Source of the DNA: Scatosoma sp045632625
GTDB taxonomy: Bacteria > Bacillota > Clostridia > Christensenellales > Borkfalkiaceae
DNA length: 6,732 nt
Assembly: GCA_045632625.1 (NCBI GenBank)
Contig: JAZQWZ010000021.1
Span: 1 to 6,732, forward strand
Reading direction: 5' to 3'
Below the pieces are notes generated by a model. It searched no databases and was not told where the DNA came from. It saw nothing but the letters and a program-made list of their open reading frames with translations. Below, in pieces: positions 1-5,231 of this stretch. Positions within the stretch are counted from its first letter, which is position 1, and every line of letters begins with the position of its first letter. The position numbers and the translations under genes were made by a program.

Positions 1-518
1 CCGTTTTCCATAATAGGAATTTGAATGGGAGCAATTTTACCTGCATATTTATCGTGGAGCGCCTGTACAGTGCCGAGATAATTTGCGTTATCTTTATCCA
101 TACCGTTGATGAAAATAATCAGCGGTTTACCAAGCTTCATGCAGTGTTCTACGATTGCTTCTGCGCCAATAGGAACGGAGCCGTTCGCGCCGATAACGAG
201 CAGTGCGCCGCCAGCTGCGCGCAAGCCTTCGTTGCGTTCGCCCTCAAAATCGTAATAGCCGGGCAGGTCAAGCAAATTGATTTTAACGCTCTTGCCTTCT
301 CTGTCCTTCCACATCACGTACGAACAAGAAGTGTAGATAGACATTTTTTTGGCTTTTTCAAGATCGTCAAAGTCGGAAACAGTCGTTCCGTCGGGTACTT
401 TCCCCTGTCTGTCAATCGCGCCACCGTTGAATAAGATGGCTTCGCACAGCGTAGTTTTACCTTCGCCGCTGTGCCCTACAATGGCAATGTTACGAATAGT
501 TTCTCCGTGTATGTTCAT
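1..518 (-). CDS. EF-G-like translational GTPase, N-terminal part (3' end outside window)
   Basis: The gene reads leftwards from ATG at 518 and runs off the window after 172 codons, so only the GTP-binding domain is seen. The order of GTPase motifs is clear: P-loop GHSGEGKT at residues 15-22, a switch I region near residues 57-64 (KKMSIYTS), G3 as DLPGY at 84-88 followed by YDF, and G4 as NGMD at 138-141. This matches the EF-G-like (FusA paralogue) family known in Firmicutes better than canonical EF-G: canonical EF-G has DTPGH, while paralogues commonly carry Tyr in place of the catalytic His. The G4 Lys of NKMD is replaced by Gly here, which is unusual even for paralogues as far as I recall. 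The start is supported by a GGGGG ribosome binding site (527-531) eight bases upstream and by a promoter at 615-643. Its cellular role is not settled; family knowledge suggests ribosome-associated GTPase activity, but the lost residues may weaken GTP binding or hydrolysis. Confidence 0.85.
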   Translation of the reverse strand, partial: MNIHGETIRNIAIVGHSGEGKTTLCEAILFNGGAIDRQGKVPDGTTVSDFDDLEKAKKMSIYTSCSYVMWKDREGKSVKINLLDLPGYYDFEGERNEGLRAAGGALLVIGANGSVPIGAEAIVEHCMKLGKPLIIFINGMDKDNANYLGTVQALHDKYAGKIAPIQIPIMEN

Positions 519-614
519 ATAATGAACCCCCTGTTGTTTATTACTTTCAACGCCGCGCCTTCCCTGACGTATGCCTAATCGCCAAAAAAACCGCCTGTGT
601 CGTTGATTTGTCCT

Positions 615-643
615 ATTATAATACATTTTTTCTCATTTTTCAA
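615..643 (-). promoter_or_regulatory. Sigma-A type promoter of the EF-G-like gene
   Basis: Read on the minus strand there is TTGAAA (638-643), a 17-base spacer, and a perfect TATAAT (615-620). Transcription should begin near 608, giving an untranslated leader of about 90 bases before the ATG at 518. The DNA just upstream of the -35 box (about 648-690) is made of runs of A and T, which could act as an UP element or as a curved segment. I see no clear riboswitch fold in the leader. Confidence 0.75.
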
Positions 644-738
644 GGGGGTTTTTGAAAAAAAATTGCGTTTTTTGAAATTTTTTTTCATGCACACCAAAAA
701 CTATGGGTATTTTACTATGTAAACGGCGTTTGTTGCGC

Positions 739-767
739 TTGACAAAAGAGAAGAAAGCATATATAAT
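739..767 (+). promoter_or_regulatory. Perfect-consensus promoter of the cysteine desulfurase gene
   Basis: TTGACA (739-744), a 17-base spacer and TATAAT (762-767) match the sigma-A consensus at all twelve positions. Only seven bases separate the -10 box from the ATG at 775, so the expected start of transcription falls on or within two bases of the start codon. No operator-like palindrome overlaps it. Confidence 0.85.
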
Positions 768-774
768 AATAGGC

Positions 775-1914
775 ATGGAAAGCATTTATCTTGATCACGC
801 GGCAACAACGCCGCTCGACAAAGCGGTGTTTGACAAAATGGCACCCTATTATACGCAAACGTTCGGCAATGCCGATTCTCCGCACGCATTTGGCAGAAAA
901 GCTATGGGCGCGGTGGATTTTGCGCGCGATACCGTTGCAGAGTGTATAAACGCGCAAAGCAGCGAAGTATATTTCACAAGCGGCGGTACGGAAGCGGATA
1001 ACTGGGCAGTGCTTGGCGCGGCGCGCGCAAGAAAAGCGGAAGGTAAAACGCACATAATCGTGTCCGCTATCGAACACCACGCCGTTTTATACGCGGCGAA
1101 AACCTTGCAAGACGAGGGCTTTAAAGTAAGCTATTTACCTGTAAACGACGGGGGCAGGGTTGAGATGAACGCCTTAAAAGCGCTGATAACTACGGACACG
1201 GCGCTGGTGGCTATTATGGCGGCGAATAACGAAACGGGCGTATTGCAGCCTGTGCAGGAAGCGGCAAAGCTTGCGCACGAATACGGCGCATTATTCTTTA
1301 CCGACGCCGTACAAGCTGCACCGTATATGCCTATCGACGTAAAGGAATGGGGCGTGGATTTGCTGTCCTTTTCTTCCCATAAATTTTACGGCCCGAAAGG
1401 TTGCGGTGTTTTATATATCAAAAACGGCGTTAAAATCAACCGTCACGTAGGCGGCGGCGAGCAGGAACGCGGACTGCGCGGGGGTACGCTCAACGTGCCT
1501 GCCATTGTCGGGCTTGCCGAAGCGTATAAACGCACGGTGGCGCATATGCAGGAAAATAACGCACGTTTAACCGCCTTGTCGAAACTTATGGAAAGCCGTT
1601 TGCAGACAATCGGCGGTATTACGCGTAACGGCGATAAGCAAAACGCGTTGCCTGCCGTTTGGAACGTGCGTATTGACAGTGTGGAAAATGCGTCCTTGCT
1701 TTTTAATATGGATTTGCAAGGCGTTTGTATGGCGGCAGGTTCTGCTTGCGCCAGCGCGTCTATCAAGCCCAGCCACGTACTCACGGCAATGGGGCTTAGC
1801 GAACAACAAGCAAAGCAAAGTGTGCGTATTAGCTTAGGTAAAAACAATACGGAAGAGGAAATTATCCGCGCCATGGAAATTTTGCAAAATTGTATAACGC
1901 GTTTGCGCGGATAA
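775..1914 (+). CDS. nifS: Cysteine desulfurase, NifS/IscS class I
   Basis: This PLP enzyme takes sulfur from L-cysteine, leaving alanine, and passes it as a persulfide to Fe-S cluster or thio-tRNA pathways. The 379-residue protein begins MESIYLDHAATTP, the usual family N-terminus, and is full length. Visible active-site residues are H101 (in EHH), D177 and Q180 (TDAVQ), the PLP lysine K203 in SSHK, the RGGT motif at 235-238, and the persulfide cysteine C325 in the class I loop GSACASAS. An in-frame ATG at 703 would add 24 residues, but that start lacks a ribosome binding site, the extension is not family-like, and it would contain the promoter at 739-767. The chosen ATG at 775 has no usable Shine-Dalgarno sequence either, fitting a leaderless mRNA. 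No IscU, IscR or MnmA gene is next to it; a ferredoxin with its own promoter follows, and no terminator separates the two. The sulfur acceptor is therefore not known from context. Confidence 0.93.
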   Translation: MESIYLDHAATTPLDKAVFDKMAPYYTQTFGNADSPHAFGRKAMGAVDFARDTVAECINAQSSEVYFTSGGTEADNWAVLGAARARKAEGKTHIIVSAIEHHAVLYAAKTLQDEGFKVSYLPVNDGGRVEMNALKALITTDTALVAIMAANNETGVLQPVQEAAKLAHEYGALFFTDAVQAAPYMPIDVKEWGVDLLSFSSHKFYGPKGCGVLYIKNGVKINRHVGGGEQERGLRGGTLNVPAIVGLAEAYKRTVAHMQENNARLTALSKLMESRLQTIGGITRNGDKQNALPAVWNVRIDSVENASLLFNMDLQGVCMAAGSACASASIKPSHVLTAMGLSEQQAKQSVRISLGKNNTEEEIIRAMEILQNCITRLRG

Positions 1915-1940
1915 AAAAACAAAAAATCGCCTGCAAACAA

Positions 1941-1969
1941 TTTACAACCAGTGAAAAATGTGATATAAT
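1941..1969 (+). promoter_or_regulatory. Promoter of the ferredoxin gene, extended -10
   Basis: TTTACA (1941-1946) and TATAAT (1964-1969) are separated by 17 bases, and a TG at 1961-1962 gives an extended -10 element. Transcription should start near 1976. It lies 26 bases after the nifS stop codon, so the ferredoxin can be expressed independently while still receiving readthrough. Confidence 0.8.
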
Positions 1970-1975
1970 AAATAT

Positions 1976-1989
1976 CGGTTGGAAAACCG
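1976..1989 (+). other. 5'-terminal mRNA hairpin of the ferredoxin transcript
   Basis: CGGTT (1976-1980) pairs with AACCG (1985-1989) around a GGAA loop of the GNRA class. The stem begins at the predicted transcription start, so it would cap the 5' end of the mRNA. Such hairpins are known to slow 5'-end-dependent decay; that role here is inferred. The ribosome binding site at 2008-2012 lies outside the stem. Confidence 0.45.
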
Positions 1990-2019
1990 TAAACATGAAA
2001 TCAATACGGAGGTAGAAAT

Positions 2020-2190
2020 ATGGCACACGTAATCAGTGAAGATTGCATCGCTTGCGGCGCATGCGCAGATACTTGTCCTGTAGGCGCAATTACGCTTGGC
2101 GCAAACGGTATCTACGTGATCAGCGACGAATGTGTAGATTGCGGAGCTTGCGAGGACGGATGCCCCGTAAGCGCAATCAGCGAAAAATAA
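2020..2190 (+). CDS. 2[4Fe-4S] ferredoxin, clostridial type
   Basis: A 56-residue low-potential electron carrier of the cytoplasm. The protein has two complete cluster motifs, CxxCxxCxxxCP at C9-C12-C15-C19 and again at C38-C41-C44-C48, arranged with the internal two-fold symmetry typical of clostridial ferredoxins. In this fold the last cysteine of each motif ligates the other cluster. The length equals that of classic clostridial ferredoxins (about 55 residues). The second motif is acidic around the cysteines (ECVDCGACEDGC), as is common in this family. The start is fixed by a strong GGAGG (2008-2012) seven bases before the ATG. The gene is monocistronic, with its own promoter (1941-1969) and a strong terminator directly after it. 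Likely partners are anaerobic oxidoreductases or hydrogenases elsewhere in the genome; none is in the window. Confidence 0.96.
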   Translation: MAHVISEDCIACGACADTCPVGAITLGANGIYVISDECVDCGACEDGCPVSAISEK

Positions 2191-2214
2191 GCAACAGCGC
2201 AATAAAAAACAAGA

Positions 2215-2252
2215 AGCGGTGCGTTAGGGTGAAAACCCGCGCACCGCTTTTT
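2215..2252 (+). terminator. Intrinsic terminator after ferredoxin, possibly bidirectional
   Basis: AGCGGTGCG (2215-2223) pairs perfectly with CGCACCGCT (2240-2248). An inner stem GGGT/ACCC (2227-2230 with 2235-2238) closes a GAAA tetraloop. A run of five T (2248-2252) follows. On the minus strand the same stem is followed by a T-rich stretch (complement of about 2202-2214), so it may also end the transcript of the small minus-strand gene at 2306-2491. Confidence 0.92.
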
Positions 2253-2305
2253 GTGTTATACAAACTTCATAAGCAGAAAGTTAAACAAAAGACGAAATAA
2301 CGTTT

Positions 2306-2491
2306 TTAAATAACTTTTTCCTGCTCATAAAGCCAAGTTTGGTTATACAAATCGCGGAGAAAACTGTACAGACGTTCGGCGGCGCCTGTCAGTTTCTTAA
2401 TCCACGCTTGCAAAAACCGTTCAAGGGCGCGAAGTAAATCCACCGCCCAGCCGAAAAGGCGCAAAAATTTCAAAAATGCCGCTTTTATCAT
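2306..2491 (-). CDS. Small amphipathic basic protein, function unknown
   Basis: I do not recognise this 61-residue protein. It starts at ATG 2491 with a strong AGGAG (2500-2504) eight bases upstream and uses codons like those of its neighbours. It is almost entirely predicted-helical: residues 3-50 repeat hydrophobic residues every three or four positions (LKFLRLFGWAVDLLRALERF is typical), separated by Lys, Arg, Asp and Glu. By my count there are 10 basic and 6 acidic residues and 11 aromatics (Phe, Tyr, Trp). There is no uninterrupted membrane segment and no signal peptide. This composition fits a membrane-surface-binding or self-associating helix, but that is inference. A longer reading from an ATG at 2584 (92 residues) is open in the same frame but has only a weak ribosome binding site. 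The gene lies alone on its strand between two plus-strand units and has a candidate promoter at 2732-2759 with a long leader. Confidence 0.6.
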   Translation of the reverse strand: MIKAAFLKFLRLFGWAVDLLRALERFLQAWIKKLTGAAERLYSFLRDLYNQTWLYEQEKVI

Positions 2492-2725
2492 ATCAAAATC
2501 TCCTTTTTTTAGAGCTCCGATCCAACGCTCGGTATCTTTTTGCCTGTAAAATACTGCGAAAATATCCACCGAGTTTTGTTCCATCGCTCAAGATTTGCGT
2601 GGTGATATGCAAAAGCGCGTTTTCAGTTTGCGTACTCGCGTACGAAAACCAAGAAAGAAATGCGCCGACGAAAAAAAGAAAACGGGAAAAGAGCGCGGGG
2701 AAATCGCCCCTTTCTCGCCCGTCGC
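2492..2725 (-). other. Long 5' leader of the small minus-strand gene
   Basis: If transcription starts near 2725 from the promoter at 2732-2759, about 230 untranslated bases precede the start at 2491. The leader holds an early hairpin with a T-tract (2671-2722), a small perfect stem CGTAC/GTACG around a TCGC loop (2631-2644), and the AGGAG site at 2500-2504. Part of it (2492-2584) can be read as a 31-codon N-terminal extension of the small protein. Together with the ruvC promoter region this makes a stretch of about 400 bases without a confident gene (2492-2894). Confidence 0.45.
2671..2722 (-). terminator. Hairpin plus T-tract just after the minus-strand start site (attenuator or short RNA end)
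   Basis: Three nested stems can be drawn: ACGGG/CCCGT (2682-2686 with 2718-2722), GAG/CTC (2691-2693 with 2714-2716) and GGGG/CCCC (2697-2700 with 2707-2710), around a six-base loop. On the minus strand the structure is followed at once by TTTTCTTTTTTT (complement of 2671-2682). This is the form of an intrinsic terminator, though the internal loops weaken it. It begins within a few bases of the predicted transcription start, so it would yield an RNA of about 55 bases or attenuate the small gene. Confidence 0.4.
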
Positions 2726-2731
2726 GCAAAT

Positions 2732-2759
2732 AGTATATCATAGAATTTTTACTTGTCAA
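2732..2759 (-). promoter_or_regulatory. Minus-strand promoter upstream of the small gene
   Basis: On the minus strand TTGACA (2754-2759) is followed after 16 bases by TATACT (2732-2737), with a TG one base before it forming an extended -10 element. Predicted start is near 2725. It faces away from the ruvC promoter; the two -35 boxes are 74 bases apart with a 20-bp palindrome between them. Confidence 0.65.
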
Positions 2760-2800
2760 CAGGTCACTGCCAACTTTTTTTGCTAAATTTGATAAAAATT

Positions 2801-2820
2801 TTTCCGCGCTAGCGCGGAAA
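2801..2820. repeat. Perfect 20-bp palindrome upstream of the ruv promoter
   Basis: TTTCCGCGCT is followed immediately by its exact reverse complement AGCGCGGAAA. The centre lies about 59 bases before the predicted ruvC transcription start and about 85 before the opposing minus-strand start. It could be an operator for a dimeric regulator acting on either promoter, or a hairpin-forming site. It does not resemble the Gram-positive LexA box (GAAC-N4-GTTC), and no T-tract follows on the plus strand. Confidence 0.6.
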
Positions 2821-2833
2821 GTGGAAACAAGGC

Positions 2834-2862
2834 TTGACATTTGATTAAAAATGCAGTACAAT
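2834..2862 (+). promoter_or_regulatory. Promoter of the ruvCAB-queA operon
   Basis: TTGACA (2834-2839), a 17-base spacer and TACAAT (2857-2862), one mismatch from consensus. Transcription should start near 2869, leaving a leader of about 26 bases that carries AAGG (2881-2884) ten bases before the ruvC ATG. I see no LexA-type SOS box overlapping it. Confidence 0.8.
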
Positions 2863-2894
2863 AGAGTAAGAAACTAAACCAAGGTAAAAAAATC

Positions 2895-3539
2895 ATGATC
2901 ATTATCGGTTTGGATCCCGGCTTAGCAACGCTCGGCTACGGCGTTATTGAAAAGGACGCGCGCGGAAACTGCCGCGCCATCGATTGCGGTGTAGTACTTA
3001 CCCCCAAGGAAGAAGGGTTGCCCGTCCGTTTGGCGATGCTGGAAGAAGGGATTAATAAAATTTTAGAACAATATAAGCCCGACGAAGTGGCGGTCGAGGA
3101 GCTGTTCTTTTCCAAAAACATCACGACGGGTATTGCCGTGGCGCACGCGCGCGGAGTGGCACTTTTAGCCTGCGTAAAAAGCTGTGGGAAACTGTACGAA
3201 TATACGCCCATGCAAATCAAGCAAGCACTGACAGGTTACGGCAAAGCGGATAAAAAACAAATGCAGTCGGTGGTTACTTCGCTGTTGAAATTAAAAGCAG
3301 TGCCCAAACCCGACGACGCGGCGGACGCCTTGGCGGTTGCCTTATGTCACGCGTTCACCAGCCGTTTCGGCGAGCTGTTTGCCGTGGGCAATATGACGAG
3401 AACGAAAGGCAAAAATAACTCGGACGCGGCGGTGGCGCTCATAGCGGAAGCGGAAAGACGCCGTGCGGAAAAAATCAAAGCGGCACAGGCAAAAGCCAAA
3501 GCCAAACAACAAAATTTAGGTAAGGAAGAAGGAAAATGA
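2895..3539 (+). CDS. ruvC: Crossover junction endodeoxyribonuclease RuvC
   Basis: RuvC is the dimeric resolvase that nicks opposite strands of Holliday junctions brought to it by RuvAB. The RNase H-like fold starts at once with IGLDPGL; the four metal-binding acidic residues are D7, E68 (in VAVEELFF), D141 and D144 (in DDAADALAVA). F71 sits where the base-stacking Phe of E. coli RuvC lies. The FFSKN and PMQIKQALTGYGKADK stretches are typical. At 214 residues it is longer than the usual 160-175: residues from about 157 onward form a tail, and 177-214 are rich in Ala, Lys, Arg and Glu, probably helical then disordered. The start is the only sensible ATG, with AAGG (2881-2884) upstream. The stop codon overlaps the ruvA start (ATGA), pointing to translational coupling. 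Confidence 0.96.
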   Translation: MIIIGLDPGLATLGYGVIEKDARGNCRAIDCGVVLTPKEEGLPVRLAMLEEGINKILEQYKPDEVAVEELFFSKNITTGIAVAHARGVALLACVKSCGKLYEYTPMQIKQALTGYGKADKKQMQSVVTSLLKLKAVPKPDDAADALAVALCHAFTSRFGELFAVGNMTRTKGKNNSDAAVALIAEAERRRAEKIKAAQAKAKAKQQNLGKEEGK

Positions 3540-4147
3540 TCGCATATTTAAAAGGCAGAGTATTGACGCTGACAGCGGAAACAGCGATTGTGGAAGTGGG
3601 TGGCATCGGCTACGAAGTATATTGTTCGGGCGGTGCGTTCAAAAAGGCAATCGTGGGCGAAACGGTGGAATTGCACACCTATTTACAAATCAAGGAAGAC
3701 GGCGCGACGCTGTTTGGGTTTGCAACGCCCAGAGAAAAGGAAGTGTTCTTAAAGCTTATCGAAGTGTCAGGGGTAGGCCCTAAGCTTGCCATAGCAGTGC
3801 TTACGGGTTTGTCCGCGGACGAGTTCGCTGCGGCAGTCGCCACGGCGGACGTAAAACGCCTGTCGACGGTTAAAGGGTTGGGTAAAAAGACGGCGGAAAA
3901 AATTGTGCTCGAACTCAACGGCAAAATTTCCGCGGCGGAAGTTATGAACGCCAGCGCCGACCCCATCACTATGGCTATGCAGTCGGCTGAACCTGCGCTT
4001 TCCAAGGAAGACGAAGACGCGGTATCCGCGCTTATGGGCTTGGGCTTTACCAAAAACGAGAGTGCACAAGCGGTCAAACGCGCCAAGGAAGCGGGCGCGA
4101 AAGGTACGGAAGACATCATTCGCAAAGCGTTGCAAAGCGCGTTTTGA
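3536..4147 (+). CDS. ruvA: Holliday junction branch migration protein RuvA
   Basis: RuvA tetramers bind the four-way junction and load the RuvB motors. The 203-residue protein is of normal length. Domain I (about 1-62) is the OB fold with the junction-centre acidic pin at E54-D55. Domain II (about 63-130) holds two helix-hairpin-helix motifs, seen as VSGVGPKLA at 78-86 and VKGLGKKTAEK at 112-122, which grip the DNA backbone. After a flexible linker (about 132-155), domain III (about 156-203) has the three-helix form with ALMGLGFTKNESAQAV that contacts RuvB. The start overlaps the ruvC stop by four bases; GGAAGAAGG precedes it. The gene ends in tandem stops TGA-TAA, 12 bases before ruvB. Confidence 0.96.
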   Translation: MIAYLKGRVLTLTAETAIVEVGGIGYEVYCSGGAFKKAIVGETVELHTYLQIKEDGATLFGFATPREKEVFLKLIEVSGVGPKLAIAVLTGLSADEFAAAVATADVKRLSTVKGLGKKTAEKIVLELNGKISAAEVMNASADPITMAMQSAEPALSKEDEDAVSALMGLGFTKNESAQAVKRAKEAGAKGTEDIIRKALQSAF

Positions 4148-4159
4148 TAAGGAGCAGTT

Positions 4160-5212
4160 ATGTTTGAAGAAGATTTTGTCAGCGATGAAAGCTTAATCGT
4201 CAGCACAAAAACAGAATACGACGTGGAAGAAAACGTGCTCCGTCCCAAAACGATGGCGGATTACGTAGGGCAAAGCAAGGTCAAGGAAAATTTACGCGTC
4301 TATATCGAAGCGGCAAAAACGCGCGGCGAAGCGCGTGACCACGTGCTGTTATACGGCCCCCCGGGCTTGGGGAAAACCACGCTTTCGCATATTATCGCCA
4401 ACGAAATGGGCGTGGCAATCAAGATGACCAGCGGCCCTGCCATCGAACGCTCGGGTGACTTAGCGGCAATTTTAACCAACTTAAACGAAGGCGACGTTTT
4501 ATTTATCGACGAAATCCACCGCTTGCATAGAAGCGTGGAGGAAATTTTGTATTCGGCAATGGAAGATTACGCGCTTGATTTAATCGTCGGCAAAGGTCCG
4601 TCCGCGCGCAATATCCGTTTTACCTTAAACAAATTCACGCTTGTGGGCGCAACGACCAAAGTAGGTATGCTTGCACCGCCTTTACGCGACCGTTTCGGTA
4701 TCATCAACCGCTTGGAAATTTATACCCCTGCGGAGCTGAAAGAAATCGTGTTGCGTTCGGCAAACGCGCTGGATATTGCCATCGATGATTTAGGCGCGGA
4801 CGAGATAGCACGCCGCAGCCGCGGTACGCCGCGTATCGCCAACCGCCTTTTGAAACGCGTGCGTGATTTTGCGGCAGTAAAAGGCAACGCTACCATCACG
4901 CAAGCGGACGCAAAGTTTGCGCTTTCGCGCCTTGAAATTGACGATTTGGGTTTAGACGAAACGGACAGAAGCTTGCTCCGCGCGCTCATTGAGAAATTTA
5001 ACGGCGGTCCTGCGGGTTTGGAAACGCTTGCAGCAACTACGGGCGAAGACGCCAACACCATTGAAGACGTGTACGAGCCGTATTTGTTACAGCTCGGGTT
5101 TATCGCCCGTACCTCGCGCGGCAGAATTTGCTTAAAAGACGGTTACAAACACATGGGTGTCGAGCCCAGCTTAAAAGCGAAAAAACAAATGTCCATGTTT
5201 GAAGACGAATAA
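4160..5212 (+). CDS. ruvB: Holliday junction branch migration ATPase RuvB
   Basis: RuvB is the hexameric AAA+ motor that pulls DNA through the RuvA-bound junction. In the 350 residues are the LRPKTMADYVGQ start of the core (27-38), Walker A GPPGLGKT (66-73), Walker B LFIDEIH (114-120), the hairpin that meets RuvA (about 135-157), sensor 1 GATTK (163-167), the arginine finger R178 in PLRDRFG, and sensor 2 R225 in GTPRIANR. The winged-helix DNA-binding domain (about 262-335) includes GGPAGLETLA and ends in RTSRGR. Two spots differ from the norm: sensor 1 is followed by KVG in place of the nearly universal RAG, and RTSRGR replaces RTPRGR. The start has AAGGAG (4149-4154) five bases upstream. Length and all catalytic residues indicate an active enzyme. 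Confidence 0.97.
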   Translation: MFEEDFVSDESLIVSTKTEYDVEENVLRPKTMADYVGQSKVKENLRVYIEAAKTRGEARDHVLLYGPPGLGKTTLSHIIANEMGVAIKMTSGPAIERSGDLAAILTNLNEGDVLFIDEIHRLHRSVEEILYSAMEDYALDLIVGKGPSARNIRFTLNKFTLVGATTKVGMLAPPLRDRFGIINRLEIYTPAELKEIVLRSANALDIAIDDLGADEIARRSRGTPRIANRLLKRVRDFAAVKGNATITQADAKFALSRLEIDDLGLDETDRSLLRALIEKFNGGPAGLETLAATTGEDANTIEDVYEPYLLQLGFIARTSRGRICLKDGYKHMGVEPSLKAKKQMSMFEDE

Positions 5213-5231
5213 ATCAAAAGGATAAAAAGCA

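Noticed and set aside
703..774. 24-residue N-terminal extension of the cysteine desulfurase from ATG 703
   Set aside because: There is no ribosome binding site, the residues do not resemble the family N-terminus, and the stretch contains the complete TTGACA/TATAAT promoter.
2043..2300. 85-residue Arg- and Cys-rich open frame over the ferredoxin gene
   Set aside because: It is the other-frame reading of the ferredoxin cysteine motifs and runs through the terminator.
2492..2584. 31-residue N-terminal extension of the small minus-strand protein from ATG 2584
   Set aside because: It is open and in frame but has only a weak GAG upstream and carries several codons rare in the neighbouring genes, whereas the internal ATG 2491 has a strong AGGAG at good spacing. 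It is kept as an alternative only.
2493..2861. 122-residue minus-strand open frame overlapping the small gene and the ruvC promoter
   Set aside because: It would span both promoters and the palindrome, its initiation codon has no ribosome binding site, and its composition shows no domain or motif. It is probably an open frame by chance.
2834..2894. LexA/SOS control of the ruv operon
   Set aside because: No GAAC-N4-GTTC type box is found in or next to the promoter. The nearby palindrome has a different sequence.
3679..4248. 189-residue minus-strand open frame opposite ruvA and the start of ruvB
   Set aside because: The Ser/Ala-rich translation is a typical antisense reading of a GC-rich coding frame, and ruvA is unambiguous on the other strand.
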